Source: BAIKAL-G1 sp943369525
Lineage (GTDB): Bacteria; Cyanobacteriota; Cyanobacteriia; PCC-6307; Cyanobiaceae
Length of the DNA: 64,000 nucleotides
Reading direction: 5' to 3'
Assembly: GCA_943369525.1 (NCBI GenBank)
Contig: CALRNL020000009.1
Span: 62,001-126,000, forward strand
Positions 17,704 to 27,134 of this stretch are shown here, piece after piece (position 1 is the stretch's first letter; the number at the start of each line of letters is the position of its first letter). A model generated the notes under the pieces. That model was given only the letters and a program-made list of their open reading frames with translations. It was not told the origin of the DNA and ran no database searches. A program made the position numbers and the translations under genes.

Positions 17704-18063
17704 CTAGGCCTTGCACCAGTCCTCGACGGCACCAGCGAGCTGCGGCGGGCTGACTTCGCCAGGGGGGATCTCGCCTAAGGACTCCAACTCGATGGCCAGT
17801 TCGCCCACATCGATCGATTCCATCAGTTCCGGGCCGCCCAGGCCATGGGTCCAGATCTGGACCGAGGCGCTCGTGGGCGCACAAAAACTGAGCAGTTCAA
17901 AGGGGAACACCACCCGTTCCAGAAAAAACTCCTGGGGACCGATACAACGCAGGATCACCATGCGATCACTGGCGTTGCGGTAGCCACAGGAAAGCTGGCC
18001 CAAGGAATGACCCCCAAAACGAGACCCCATCAAGCCATTGCCCGGGCGGGGCTTGTGTGCCAT
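17704..18063 (-). CDS. DUF1830 domain protein
   Basis: The 119-residue protein contains SCGYRNASDRMVILRCIG followed by FFLERVVFPFELLSFCAP, the core of the cyanobacteria-specific DUF1830 family. No membrane segment is seen, and the C-terminal 50 residues are acidic. The function is unknown. The first Met is about 25 residues upstream of the conserved core, so a later start is possible. It lies downstream of the MacB-type permease on the same strand with a gap of about 70 bases. Confidence 0.75.
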   Translation of the reverse strand: MAHKPRPGNGLMGSRFGGHSLGQLSCGYRNASDRMVILRCIGPQEFFLERVVFPFELLSFCAPTSASVQIWTHGLGGPELMESIDVGELAIELESLGEIPPGEVSPPQLAGAVEDWCKA

Positions 18064-18134
18064 TCGACACGCTTTGGGCTTCTTAATGAATTCTTCGGTA
18101 GGTGGTCCTGGCCTGGCTGGAGTCGCCCTGGGGC

Positions 18135-19364
18135 CTAGAGGCTGCGCAGGGCCGTGATCGGATCCAGTCGCGCCGCGCGCCTGGCCGGCACCACCCCGAA
18201 GAACAGGCCAATCGAGCCGGACACCGCCACGGTGAACAGCACACTCGAGGGTCCGATGGCCGCCGGCAGGGCGGTGAAGCTGGCCACGGCCGTGATCCCT
18301 GCCAGGCCCACGGCGCTGCCGATGATTCCGCCAAGACTGGCGAGCACCAGTGATTCCACCAGGAATTGGGCCATCACATCGCTGCTGCGGGCTCCCACCG
18401 CCTTGCGCAGGCCAATCTCGGCGGTGCGTTCACTCACCGACACCAACATGATGTTCATGATGCCGATCCCGCCGACCAACAGGGAGATCGAGCCGATCGC
18501 TGCAAGCATCAAGGTGAGGCCGCCCGTGATCGTGCCCACAATCGAGAGGGCATCTTTCTGGGAGCGCACGGCAAAGTCATCCTCCCGCAGGATGCGGTGG
18601 CGCTGGCGCAGCAGGTTGCTGATTTGGAACTTGGCGGCGCCGGTGCTGTTGTCATCGCGGGCTTCAACGCTGATGAAGTTGAGGCTGACCCCGTAGGTGG
18701 GGTCGCGACCGCTCAGCTTGCTGATCATCGTTGTGATCGGGATGTAGGCGTTCTCGTCCTGGTTGGAGCCAAACACGGCCCCCTTCGGCATCAGCACCCC
18801 GATCACCGTGAACGATTGGTCCCGGATGCGCAGGCTGCGGCCCAGGGCCGAGCCGACCGGCAACAATTTATTGCGTAGATCCGGGCCGATCACCACCACA
18901 TTGCGGGCCGATTCGAGATCCTGCTGGTCGAGGAATCGTCCCTGGGCCACCTCAAAGCGGCGCACCGGCAGAAAATCGGGGGTGATGCCGGAGACGGAAC
19001 TACTCGAACTGCGGGCCCCCGCCTGCACCACCCCATTGAGGGTGATCTGGGGCACGACCCGACGCACGCTCGGGACCTGCTCGGCGATGGCCTTGGCGTC
19101 TTCGAGCACCAGGGTTTTCGGGAAATCAATCCCCTGGCGGCGGGTGTCGTTGTTACCGGGCACCACGAACAGCACATTGGCGCCCAGGGTGTTGAGTTGG
19201 CCCTCGGCCAGGTTCTGGGCCCCCTTGCCGATCCCCACCAGGGTGATCACCGAGGCGTTGCCAATGACGATGCCCAGCATGGTCAACAGGCTGCGGAGGC
19301 GGTTCGCCTTCAAGGTGGTGAGGGCCATCGCCACCGTTTCGCCCAGGGGCAGCTTCAAGGCCAT
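18135..19364 (-). CDS. ABC transporter permease, MacB/FtsX type
   Basis: The protein has 409 residues. An N-terminal helix (LRSLLTMLGIVIGNASVITLVGIG) is followed by a large extracytoplasmic MacB_PCD-like domain, then three C-terminal helices including the FtsX signature SISLLVGGIGIMNIMLVSVSER and EIGLRKAVGARSSDV. Such permeases act with a LolD/MacB-type ATPase in mechanotransmission or efflux of peptides, lipids or lipoproteins. No ATPase or membrane-fusion gene is adjacent. The C-terminal end matches the typical PARRAARLDPITALR. Confidence 0.9.
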   Translation of the reverse strand: MALKLPLGETVAMALTTLKANRLRSLLTMLGIVIGNASVITLVGIGKGAQNLAEGQLNTLGANVLFVVPGNNDTRRQGIDFPKTLVLEDAKAIAEQVPSVRRVVPQITLNGVVQAGARSSSSSVSGITPDFLPVRRFEVAQGRFLDQQDLESARNVVVIGPDLRNKLLPVGSALGRSLRIRDQSFTVIGVLMPKGAVFGSNQDENAYIPITTMISKLSGRDPTYGVSLNFISVEARDDNSTGAAKFQISNLLRQRHRILREDDFAVRSQKDALSIVGTITGGLTLMLAAIGSISLLVGGIGIMNIMLVSVSERTAEIGLRKAVGARSSDVMAQFLVESLVLASLGGIIGSAVGLAGITAVASFTALPAAIGPSSVLFTVAVSGSIGLFFGVVPARRAARLDPITALRSL

Positions 19365-19502
19365 CGATCGGGGGAGGCTGGGAACGGGTGGGAGTGGGAA
19401 TCCCCTTCCACCATGGCGGGCGGAAGGGGCTTTTGCTGGTCCATTCCCGGCGGACTGCCCTGGTCGGGCGGAGCTGCCCAGGGATGGCCCAGGGGACCCT
19501 GC

Positions 19503-20927
19503 CTAGGCGACGATGCCGACCTTGATCAAATCGGTGGAGCCACTAACGCCACTGAGGGTGCCAGCGGTCTCGACCACCAAATCGCCGCTGCGCAGCACGC
19601 CCATGGTGCGGGCCACATCCATGGCCAGCTCGAAGGTGCTGCCATCGTCGGCCTGCTCGGCCACCACCAGGGGGCTGACGCCCCAAACCAGTTGCAACTG
19701 GCGGGCGACGGCGCCATCGCTGGTGACGGCCAGAATCGGGGTGGATGGCCGGAACTTGCTGACGTTCCGGGCCGTCGCCCCGCTCTTGGTGAGGGTGAAG
19801 ATCGCGGCGGCTTCCAGTTGGCGGGCAATCGTGCTCACCGCCTGGCTGATGGCGTTGGGGATCGTGGAAGCCATGCGGCTGTCCACCGAGCGCAAGGGGT
19901 AATCGCGCTCGATGCGGCGGGCGATGGTGCTCATCGTGGCCACGGCCTCCACGGGGTAGTCCCCCACGGCGGTTTCGTTAGAGAGCATCACCGCATCGGT
20001 GCCATCGAGGATGGCATTGGCCACATCGCTGACCTCAGCCCGGGTGGGCCGGGGGCAGGAGGCCATCGAATCGAGCATCTGGGTGGCGGTGATGATCGGA
20101 ATGCCGAGGCTGTTGGCCTTGCGGATCAGCTCCTTTTGCAGCAAGGGCACCTCTTCGGCTGGCATTTCCACGCCCAGGTCGCCGCGGGCCACCATCACGC
20201 CATCACAGAGGGGCAGGATCGCGTCGATCTGGTCGATGGCCTCGAATTTCTCGATCTTCGCCACCACCGGCGTGTTGTGGCCATGGCTCTTGATCAGGGC
20301 CTTGATCTCCTCCATGTCGGAGGGATTGCGCACAAAGCTCAGGGCCACCCAATCGACGTCATGGGCCAGGCCGAAAATCAGGTCTTGCCGATCCTTATCG
20401 GTGAGGGCCCGGATCGAGAGCTGCACATCGGGGAAATTCACCCCCTTGTTATTGGAGAGCACCCCGCCCACGGTGACGCGGCAGTGCAGGGTCTGCTCCA
20501 CCGTGTCGACCGATTCGACCACCATTTCGACCCGGCCGTCATCAAGCAGGATGCGGCTGCCGGGGGTCACCTCCTGGGCCAGGTTGTCGTAGGTGACCGT
20601 GGCGATGGTCTTGTCGCAGCTCACCTCCCGGGCGGTGAGGGCAAAGGGATCGCCATTGGCCAGGGTGATCGGCCCCTCGGCAAAACGACCCAGGCGGATC
20701 TTCGGGCCCTGGAGGTCCTGGAGGATGCCGATGTGGGTGCCCAGTTCCTTGGCCACGGCCCGGATCGTCTCGATGCGGGCGGCGTGCTCGGAGTGGTCGC
20801 CGTGGGAAAAATTAAGCCGGAAGGTGGTGGCACCAGCCAGCACCAACTCGCGCAGCCGTTCGGGCGATTCGGTGGCGGGGCCGATGGTGGCCACGATCTT
20901 GGTGCGACGCGTTAGATCGGGGAGGGC
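19503..20927 (-). CDS. pyk: Pyruvate kinase
   Basis: Pyruvate kinase converts PEP and ADP to pyruvate and ATP, the last step of glycolysis. The N-terminal TRRTKIVATIGPATES, the substrate-binding LNFSHGDHSEH, the K-containing VVAKIEKFEAID, the metal/PEP region GDLGVEMPAEEVPLLQK, and TATQMLDSM and DGTDAVMLSNETAVG are all present. I chose the Met at MALPDLTRR (about 474 residues); a start at 20963 is possible. The protein lacks the extra C-terminal PEP-utiliser domain found in some cyanobacterial paralogues. It is divergent from the MazG-like gene. Confidence 0.95.
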   Translation of the reverse strand, partial: ALPDLTRRTKIVATIGPATESPERLRELVLAGATTFRLNFSHGDHSEHAARIETIRAVAKELGTHIGILQDLQGPKIRLGRFAEGPITLANGDPFALTAREVSCDKTIATVTYDNLAQEVTPGSRILLDDGRVEMVVESVDTVEQTLHCRVTVGGVLSNNKGVNFPDVQLSIRALTDKDRQDLIFGLAHDVDWVALSFVRNPSDMEEIKALIKSHGHNTPVVAKIEKFEAIDQIDAILPLCDGVMVARGDLGVEMPAEEVPLLQKELIRKANSLGIPIITATQMLDSMASCPRPTRAEVSDVANAILDGTDAVMLSNETAVGDYPVEAVATMSTIARRIERDYPLRSVDSRMASTIPNAISQAVSTIARQLEAAAIFTLTKSGATARNVSKFRPSTPILAVTSDGAVARQLQLVWGVSPLVVAEQADDGSTFELAMDVARTMGVLRSGDLVVETAGTLSGVSGSTDLIKVGIVA

Positions 20928-20989
20928 CATTGGCGGGGCCAAAGTCAAGTCGGAAACTACCATCCAGCACCTCCGCCCCCCGCCCCGCC

Positions 20990-21319
20990 ATGGACCTCAA
21001 CCAATACCAGCAGGGGGCGAGGGCCACGGCCCGCTACCCCCAGGTGGGCTCCAATCCCATCTATCCGACCCTGGGACTCTGCGGCGAGGCGGGCGAAGTG
21101 GCCGACAAGGTTAAAAAGGTGATCCGCGATGACGACGGCGTTTTCAGCGAGTCGGTGCGCGAGGGCCTCAAGTTGGAACTGGGGGATGTGCTCTGGTACG
21201 TGGCCCAGCTGGCCAGTGAACTGGGCTTTGACCTCGACACGATTGCCCGCGCCAATTTGGAGAAGCTGGCCAGCCGCGCCGCCCGTAACGTGATCGCAGG
21301 CAGTGGCGATCAGCGGTGA
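20990..21319 (+). CDS. MazG-like nucleotide pyrophosphohydrolase
   Basis: The 109-residue protein begins MDLNQYQQGARATARY and has the metal-binding pattern LGLCGEAGEVADKVKK (E-x-x-E) followed by KLELGDVLWYVAQLASELG (E-x-x-D), the single-domain MazG fold. It probably hydrolyses (d)NTPs or damaged nucleotides. Its stop overlaps the GTG of the next gene (GTGA), implying coupling. The substrate is unknown. Confidence 0.85.
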   Translation: MDLNQYQQGARATARYPQVGSNPIYPTLGLCGEAGEVADKVKKVIRDDDGVFSESVREGLKLELGDVLWYVAQLASELGFDLDTIARANLEKLASRAARNVIAGSGDQR

Positions 21320-21867
21320 CTCAGGTGGCGCAGGCGGTTTCCAGGGCTTGGGCGGCGGCGAGGGCTGCCCTAGGCCGGATGGTGTTGGCGGGGCCCCTGC
21401 GGGCCGCCCTCGGCTGCGCCGCTGTACTCCTGGTTGCCCTGGTTGTGATGCCCGGAGGCGCCTGGGCCACCGACTTGGTGGTGAGAGAGATCCAGCTAGG
21501 GCCCTGCCCCGAAGCCGATGTGGGCGCCCAGCCGGAGCAGAAGCGGCCCAGCGGAGCCAGTTGCTATGCCCTGCGCGGGGAGGTGGTCAACCCGGGCAAG
21601 CGGCCGGTGGTGGACACCGATGTGTTCGCCCAGATCCTGGATTCCAGCGGCGAGCCCGTGCTCCAGAACCGCTCGCGGGTGGGCTCGATTGGGGATGTGC
21701 CTCCCGGTGTTTCCTCCTTTGCCCTGCGCCTGTCCGTGCCGGCAGGCACCCCCGGCCCCCTGCAGGTGAGTCACGCCAAGGCGAAGGGCTTCAGCGCCCC
21801 GGTGCGGACCCGGGCCGGAGAGGACGATGAACTCCTGCCCCTGGAGCAGGCCCTGGCGGCCAACTGA
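21316..21867 (+). CDS. Exported conserved hypothetical protein
   Basis: The 183-residue product has a hydrophobic export segment (ALGCAAVLLVALVVMPGGAWA, about residues 31-51) with an Ala-x-Ala-like cleavage site. The mature part contains SCYALRGEVVNPGKRPVVDTDVFAQILD, resembling the FxLYD/DUF3426 beta-sandwich found in exported bacterial proteins, with a pair of Cys residues. The function is unknown. It starts with GTG overlapping the MazG-like stop. Six degenerate 14-base tandem repeats follow its stop codon. Confidence 0.6.
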   Translation: MTQVAQAVSRAWAAARAALGRMVLAGPLRAALGCAAVLLVALVVMPGGAWATDLVVREIQLGPCPEADVGAQPEQKRPSGASCYALRGEVVNPGKRPVVDTDVFAQILDSSGEPVLQNRSRVGSIGDVPPGVSSFALRLSVPAGTPGPLQVSHAKAKGFSAPVRTRAGEDDELLPLEQALAAN

Positions 21868-21872
21868 ACCTT

Positions 21873-21956
21873 GGTCCCGAGTTAGTGGTCCCGAGCTAGG
21901 GAATCTGAGCTAGAGGCCCCCAGCTAGAGGAGCCGAGATCGTTGCTCCGAGTTGGG
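21873..21956. repeat. Six degenerate 14-base tandem repeats
   Basis: Six consecutive 14-base units fill the gap between the hypothetical gene and yggT: GGTCCCGAGTTAGT, GGTCCCGAGCTAGG, GAATCTGAGCTAGA, GGCCCCCAGCTAGA, GGAGCCGAGATCGT and TGCTCCGAGTTGGG. The common core is close to CCGAGCTAG. This is a minisatellite-like array in a convergent gap. Confidence 0.85.
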
Positions 21957-21975
21957 CGCCCCCTGGCCAAGGGAT

Positions 21976-22269
21976 CTAAACGCCGTAGCCGCTGCCCATC
22001 AGGCTCATGCTCAGGCTGCCGAGCAGTTGCTGGGCCAGGTTGAGGGCCAGGAAGGCCACAATCGCCGAGAGATCCAGGCCGCCCAGGGGTGGGATCAGGC
22101 CGCGAAAAGCATTGAGATAGGGGTCGGTGATTGAGCTCACGGTGGAGAGTACGGGGTTGCCCCAATCCAGGTTGGGGAACCAGCTCAACAGGACCCTTAC
22201 CAGCAGGATCAGGGAATAGATCTCCAGGGTGCGGCCCAGAACGCTCAGCAACAGGCTCACGGCATCCAT
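21976..22269 (-). CDS. YggT family membrane protein
   Basis: The protein has about 97 residues with two hydrophobic segments flanking the family motif LLSWFPNLDWGNPVLSTVSSITDPYLNAFRGLIPPLGGLD. YggT/Ycf19 proteins are small membrane proteins; Ycf19-like members are implicated in thylakoid or nucleoid organisation. The start at MDAVSLL is preferred over a Met seven codons upstream. It lies downstream of scpB on the same strand, with about 80 bases between. Confidence 0.85.
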   Translation of the reverse strand: MDAVSLLLSVLGRTLEIYSLILLVRVLLSWFPNLDWGNPVLSTVSSITDPYLNAFRGLIPPLGGLDLSAIVAFLALNLAQQLLGSLSMSLMGSGYGV

Positions 22270-22347
22270 GGCGACAAAGGGGCGGCACAACGATGGACCG
22301 ACTCTATGCAGTCAGCCCTGGCTGCTCCGCTAGGCCACCGGCCTGGT

Positions 22348-23325
22348 TCAGGGATTGGGCGGGATTGGGGCGGACTCGGGCGAGCCGGCGGCGGCTGAGC
22401 CTGGTTCAAGCGCACCGGCCACCCCCGCGCTGGGAGTCCCTGGGCCGCTGGCACCGTTGATGGCGCTGGCCCCTTGGGGCTTGCCCTTGGGGCCCCGGGG
22501 GGTGGGGGGCCTGGCCGGTCCCGCCACGGTGGTGACCGCAAAGGTGCGATGGAATTTTTCGCTCAGGCTCAGCCAGAAGGAGCGGCCCTCGCTTTGGCGC
22601 TTGCGTTCGATGAAGTTCTGGGCCAGCAGCTCCTTGATGTGGTCGTAGGCGCCGGAGCCGCGCAGCTCCACCAGGTCCGACTGCAGGATCCGTTTCTTCA
22701 GGGCGATGGTGGCCAGGGTGCGCAGGGCGGCGGTGGAGAGGTCCACCGGCAGCAGGCTTTGGACCAGGTCGCCCAGGCTGTCGCGCAGCTGCAGGCTGTA
22801 ACGCTGGCCTTCCTGGCGGATCTCCAGAGCCGTGTCCCGGTGGGCGTAGTCGGCCATCAGGGTGATCAGGGCCAGCTCGGCCTCCTGCCGGGGCACCGCC
22901 GCGACCTCGGCCAGGTCCCCCAGGGTGAGGGGCTTGCCCTTTAGATAAAGAATGGCCTCTAGCCGGGCCGGCAAGGAGAGCTGGCGCGGGGGCGGCAACG
23001 GCGCCTGTGGCGGCAGCGGCGCCTTCTGGGCCGGGTCTGCAGAAGTTGCCACCGTTGCCGCCCCTGGCGGAGGGGCTAACCCCTTGGCTGCAGCAAGGTC
23101 CGGCCATTCCAGAGTCCCTGCCTCCGGCTCCCGATCGGGCGCCATGGACCGGGTTTCCCCCGGCGTTTCCCCCGGCTCCCCTTCTGCAGGTCCCGGCCCC
23201 TGGAGGGAGGCCCCAGGCGGATTGTCATCGGCCCCGGGTTTGTGGGACTCCGCAGCGGATGGGCTGGTCATGGCCCCATGGATTGAGGGATCCGGCCCTA
23301 CTAGGGAGGGCTCAGGGCTGGGCAT
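22348..23325 (-). CDS. scpB: Segregation and condensation protein B
   Basis: ScpB partners ScpA and SMC in chromosome condensation and segregation. The two winged-helix domains are recognisable from LPARLEAILYLKGKPLTLGDLA, through ALEIRQEGQRYSLQLR and LSTAALRTLATIALKKRI, to LRGSGAYDHIKELLAQNFIERKR. The core covers only residues about 125-285. Long Pro/Gly/Ala-rich tails on both ends bring it to 325 residues, and the N-terminal tail may be partly due to an over-extended start. It sits between ilvA and yggT on the same strand. Confidence 0.9.
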   Translation of the reverse strand: MPSPEPSLVGPDPSIHGAMTSPSAAESHKPGADDNPPGASLQGPGPAEGEPGETPGETRSMAPDREPEAGTLEWPDLAAAKGLAPPPGAATVATSADPAQKAPLPPQAPLPPPRQLSLPARLEAILYLKGKPLTLGDLAEVAAVPRQEAELALITLMADYAHRDTALEIRQEGQRYSLQLRDSLGDLVQSLLPVDLSTAALRTLATIALKKRILQSDLVELRGSGAYDHIKELLAQNFIERKRQSEGRSFWLSLSEKFHRTFAVTTVAGPARPPTPRGPKGKPQGASAINGASGPGTPSAGVAGALEPGSAAAGSPESAPIPPNP

Positions 23326-23355
23326 CAGCGGCTCCAGCGCATCGATGGGCGCAAG

Positions 23356-25050
23356 TTATCCCACGGGCCCTGCTGGCACCAGCGCCCCCAGGGGGGTCTG
23401 GCGATCTCCCAGGAACAGGGCATAGGCGGGGTTGGCGGATTCATCCCAGTAGCGGTAGGCCAGGCCCGCCAGGAACCGCTGCCATTGCTCCTGTTCGGCC
23501 GGGGGCACCTGCACCCCCACCACGATGCGGCCGACGTCGGCGCCGTGGTTGCGGTAATGAAAAATGCTGATGTTCCAGCTGGCCTGCAGGCTGTTCACAA
23601 AGGCCATCAGGGCGCCGGGCCGCTCCGGAAATTCGAAGCGATAGAGCAGTTCCTGGCCGAGCCCCAGGGCCGAGCCGGCGCTGGCCGGCAAGCGGCCGCC
23701 CACCATGTGGCGCAGGTGCAGCTTGGCCAGTTCGTTGCCACTGAGGTCGAGGCAGCCAAAGCCCGCCTGCTCCAGGCTGGCCACCAGGGCCGCCGTGTCG
23801 GCCGGGCCCTGGGTTTGCACCCCCACAAAGATGTGGGCCAGGCGGGGATCGGCCAGCCGGTAGCTGAATTCGGTGAGGCTGCGCTGGCCCAGCAGGCTGC
23901 AGAAGCGCCGCAGGCTGCCCGGTTGCTCGGGGATTTCCACCGCCAGCATTGCTTCGCGCTGTTCGCCCAGCTCGGCCCGCTCGGCCACAAAGCGCAGCCG
24001 ATCAAAATTCATGTTGGCGCCGCAGGCCACCGCCACCAGGGTCTGGCCCCGCAGGCCCCGCTGCTCGATGTCGGCCTTCATGCCGGCTACGGCCAGGGCG
24101 CCGGCGGGCTCGAGGATCGAGCGGGTGTCCTCAAACACGTCCTTGATCGCCGCACAGATGGCGTCGGTGTCCACCGTGACCATGGCATCCACATGGCGCT
24201 GGGCCAGGGCAAAGGTCTGCTCGCCCACTTCCTTCACGGCCACGCCATCGGCGAACAGGCCCACGGCCTCCAGCCGCACCCGCTGGCCGGCGGCCAGGGA
24301 GCGGGTCATGGCATCGCAATCGCTGGGCTCCACACCGACGATGCGCACCTGGGGCCAGAGACTTTTGACATAGGTGGCAATGCCGGCGATCAGGCCGCCG
24401 CCCCCCACCGCCACGTAGATGACATCCGGCGGATCCGAGCATTGGCGCAGGATCTCCAGGCCAATCGTGCCCTGGCCGGCGATCACATCGGGGTCATCAA
24501 AGGGATGGATAAAGCTGAGGCCGCGGTCCTGCTCCAGCCGCCGGGCTTCGCCATAGGCGGCGTCGTAGGTGTCGCCATGGAGCACCACCTCGGCCCCCCG
24601 GGAGGCCACGGCCCGCACCTTCATCTCGGGGGTGGTGACCGGCATCACAATCACCGCCTTGCATCCCAGGCGCTGGGCGGCGAGGGCCACCCCTTGGGCG
24701 TGGTTGCCGGCACTGGCGGCGATCACGCCCCGCGCAAGCTCGGCGCCGGTGAGGCCCGCCATTTTGTTGTAGGCGCCGCGCAGCTTGAAACTGAATACCG
24801 GCTGTAAATCTTCCCGCTTGAGCAACACCCGGTTGCCCAGGCGCCGCGACAGGTTGGGCGCCGGATCCAGGGGCGATTCGATCGCCACGTCGTAGACCCG
24901 GGCCCGCAGGATCCGTTGCAGCATGTCGCCGCAGGGATCCACCGTCCCCTGGGGCTGAACGATCGGGGCCCCAGCGATCGGGGCTCCGGGGACGCGGGCC
25001 GGGCTTGGCGCGTCGGCGCCGGGGGGCTGGGGCTGGGGATCGCTGCTCAT
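23356..25050 (-). CDS. ilvA: Threonine ammonia-lyase (biosynthetic)
   Basis: IlvA deaminates threonine to 2-oxobutanoate, the first step of isoleucine synthesis. The PLP lysine lies in FSFKLRGAYNKM, the phosphate-binding loop in GGGGLIAGI, and HAQGVALAAQ is typical. Two C-terminal ACT-like regulatory repeats (from about residue 385) bind isoleucine or valine for feedback control. The first roughly 40 residues are Pro/Ala-rich and unlike the family; a start at MLQRIL would give the usual length of about 520. It precedes scpB by 30 bases. Confidence 0.95.
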   Translation of the reverse strand: MSSDPQPQPPGADAPSPARVPGAPIAGAPIVQPQGTVDPCGDMLQRILRARVYDVAIESPLDPAPNLSRRLGNRVLLKREDLQPVFSFKLRGAYNKMAGLTGAELARGVIAASAGNHAQGVALAAQRLGCKAVIVMPVTTPEMKVRAVASRGAEVVLHGDTYDAAYGEARRLEQDRGLSFIHPFDDPDVIAGQGTIGLEILRQCSDPPDVIYVAVGGGGLIAGIATYVKSLWPQVRIVGVEPSDCDAMTRSLAAGQRVRLEAVGLFADGVAVKEVGEQTFALAQRHVDAMVTVDTDAICAAIKDVFEDTRSILEPAGALAVAGMKADIEQRGLRGQTLVAVACGANMNFDRLRFVAERAELGEQREAMLAVEIPEQPGSLRRFCSLLGQRSLTEFSYRLADPRLAHIFVGVQTQGPADTAALVASLEQAGFGCLDLSGNELAKLHLRHMVGGRLPASAGSALGLGQELLYRFEFPERPGALMAFVNSLQASWNISIFHYRNHGADVGRIVVGVQVPPAEQEQWQRFLAGLAYRYWDESANPAYALFLGDRQTPLGALVPAGPVG

Positions 25051-25197
25051 CGAGCCAGTCTGGCAACAGCCCAGGCGCTAGCTCAGGGCTGGTGGCCCGG
25101 TTGCCCCGATCGGTCCAGGCCCGGGCCCGGGCCTGGACCGTTGACGCCGACCCCCCAGGTGGGCGGCGTAGATTGGACCCCAATGAAGGCATGGGGC

Positions 25198-27108
25198 ATG
25201 CATCTCAGCGAGCTGAATCATCCGAATCAGCTGCATGGCCTCAGCACCGCCGAGCTCGAAGCGATTGCCCGCCAGATTCGCGAGCGCCACTTGCAGGTGG
25301 TCTCCACCAGCGGCGGCCACCTGGGCCCCGGCCTGGGCGTGGTCGAATTGACCCTGGCCCTGTACCAAACCCTCGACCTCGACCACGACCGGGTGGTGTG
25401 GGATGTGGGCCACCAGGCCTATCCCCATAAGTTGGTGACTGGCCGCTACAACAGTTTTGACAGCCTGCGCCAGAAGGACGGCGTGGCGGGCTATCTGAAG
25501 CGCAGCGAGAGCCCGTTCGACCATTTCGGCGCCGGCCATGCCTCTACCAGCATCTCGGCGGCCCTGGGCATGGCCCTGGCCCGGGACCAGCTGGGCCAGA
25601 GCTTTAAGTCGGTGGCGGTGATCGGCGATGGCGCCCTCACCGGCGGCATGGCCCTAGAGGCCATCAACCACGCCGGCCACCTGCCCAAGACCCGGCTGAT
25701 GGTGGTGCTGAACGACAACGACATGTCGATCTCACCGCCGGTGGGTGCCCTCTCCACCTACCTGAACCGCATGCGGCTCAGTCCGCCGGTGCAATTTCTC
25801 TCCGGCAGCGCTGAAGAGGCGGTGAAGCATCTCCCCTTCCTGCACGGCGAACTTCCCGTCGAACTGGAACGCCTCAAGGACAGCATGCGCCGCCTGGCCG
25901 TGCCCAAGGTGGGCGCCGTGTTTGAGGAGTTGGGCTTCACCTACATCGGCCCGATTGATGGCCACAACATCGGCGAGATGGTGCGCACCTTCCAGGCCGC
26001 CCACCGCTGTGAGGGCCCGGTGTTGGTACATGTGGCCACCACCAAGGGCAAGGGCTATCCCTACGCGGAAGCCGACCAGGTGGGGTACCACGCCCAGTCG
26101 GCCTTTGACCTCTCCACCGGCAAGGCCTACCCCTCCAGCAAGCCGAAGCCGCCCAGCTACAGCAAGGTGTTTGGCCAAACCCTGGTCAAGCTCTGCGAAC
26201 AGGACCCCCGGGTGGTGGGCATCACCGCTGCCATGGCCACCGGCACGGGCCTGGACCTGCTGGAGAAGGCCCTGCCTAAGCAGTATTTCGATGTGGGCAT
26301 CGCCGAGCAACACGCGGTCACCATGGCCGCGGGCATGGCCTGCGAGGGCTTGCGTCCCGTGGTGGCGATCTACAGCACCTTCCTGCAGCGCGCCTACGAC
26401 CAGCTGATCCACGACGTGGGGATTCAGAAGCTGCCGGTCACCTTCGTGCTCGACCGGGCCGGCATCGTCGGCGCCGATGGTCCCACCCACCAGGGCCAAT
26501 ACGACATCAGTTACCTGCGCTCCGTGCCCAATTTCACGGTGATGGCACCCAAGGATGAGGCCGAGTTGCAACGCATGCTCGTTACCGCCATCCACCACAC
26601 CGGCCCCTGTGCCCTGCGCATCCCCCGGGGCGAGGGCGAGGGCGTGCCCCTGGCCGAAGAGGGCTGGGAGCAGCTCGAAATCGGTCGCGGTGAGGTGCTC
26701 AGCGACGGCGATGACCTGCTGATCGTGGCCTATGGCTCGATGGTGGCCCCGGCCATGGCCACCGCCGGCCTGCTGCAGGAGCAGGGGGTGCGGGCCGCGG
26801 TGATTAATGCCCGCTTCCTGCGTCCCCTGGACCAGGCCCTGATCGCGCCGATGGCCCGCCGCATTGGCCGGGTTGTGACCATGGAAGAGGGCGCCCTGGC
26901 GGGTGGCTTCGGCGCCGCCGTGGTCGAGGCCCTCAATGACCTGGATGTGCTGGTGCCCGTGCTGCGCATCGGCATTCCGGATGTGCTCGTGGATCACGCC
27001 AGCCCGGACCAGAGCAAGCAGAGCCTGGGCCTGACGCCGCCCCAGATGGCCCAGCGGATCCTGGAGCGCTTCGGAGCCTCCCTCCAGCGCCAACCGGTTG
27101 CGGTCTGA
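25198..27108 (+). CDS. dxs: 1-Deoxy-D-xylulose-5-phosphate synthase
   Basis: Dxs condenses pyruvate and glyceraldehyde-3-phosphate, the entry step of the MEP isoprenoid pathway that feeds carotenoids, chlorophyll phytol and quinones. The 636-residue protein starts MHLSELNHPNQLHGLS and contains the TPP/Mg motif GDGALTGGMALEAINHAG...LNDN, the histidine in SGGHLGPGLG, and the transketolase glutamate in VGIAEQHAVTMAAGMA. A Met five codons upstream (25183) is an alternative start. It is divergent from ilvA. The flavoprotein gene follows within 30 bases. Confidence 0.97.
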   Translation: MHLSELNHPNQLHGLSTAELEAIARQIRERHLQVVSTSGGHLGPGLGVVELTLALYQTLDLDHDRVVWDVGHQAYPHKLVTGRYNSFDSLRQKDGVAGYLKRSESPFDHFGAGHASTSISAALGMALARDQLGQSFKSVAVIGDGALTGGMALEAINHAGHLPKTRLMVVLNDNDMSISPPVGALSTYLNRMRLSPPVQFLSGSAEEAVKHLPFLHGELPVELERLKDSMRRLAVPKVGAVFEELGFTYIGPIDGHNIGEMVRTFQAAHRCEGPVLVHVATTKGKGYPYAEADQVGYHAQSAFDLSTGKAYPSSKPKPPSYSKVFGQTLVKLCEQDPRVVGITAAMATGTGLDLLEKALPKQYFDVGIAEQHAVTMAAGMACEGLRPVVAIYSTFLQRAYDQLIHDVGIQKLPVTFVLDRAGIVGADGPTHQGQYDISYLRSVPNFTVMAPKDEAELQRMLVTAIHHTGPCALRIPRGEGEGVPLAEEGWEQLEIGRGEVLSDGDDLLIVAYGSMVAPAMATAGLLQEQGVRAAVINARFLRPLDQALIAPMARRIGRVVTMEEGALAGGFGAAVVEALNDLDVLVPVLRIGIPDVLVDHASPDQSKQSLGLTPPQMAQRILERFGASLQRQPVAV

Positions 27109-27134
27109 CGACGTCCGGGCCGCCCGATTGCGAT

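Noticed and set aside
19197..20915. A 572-codon open frame on the plus strand opposite pyk
   Set aside because: It mirrors pyk codons, is His/Gly/Asp-rich and has no domain; long antisense frames are common in GC-rich DNA.
23485..24807. A 440-codon open frame on the plus strand opposite ilvA
   Set aside because: Shadow of ilvA with no recognisable motif.
25732..27093. A 453-codon open frame on the minus strand opposite dxs
   Set aside because: Low-complexity His/Gly/Gln composition and exact overlap with a certain gene; shadow frame.
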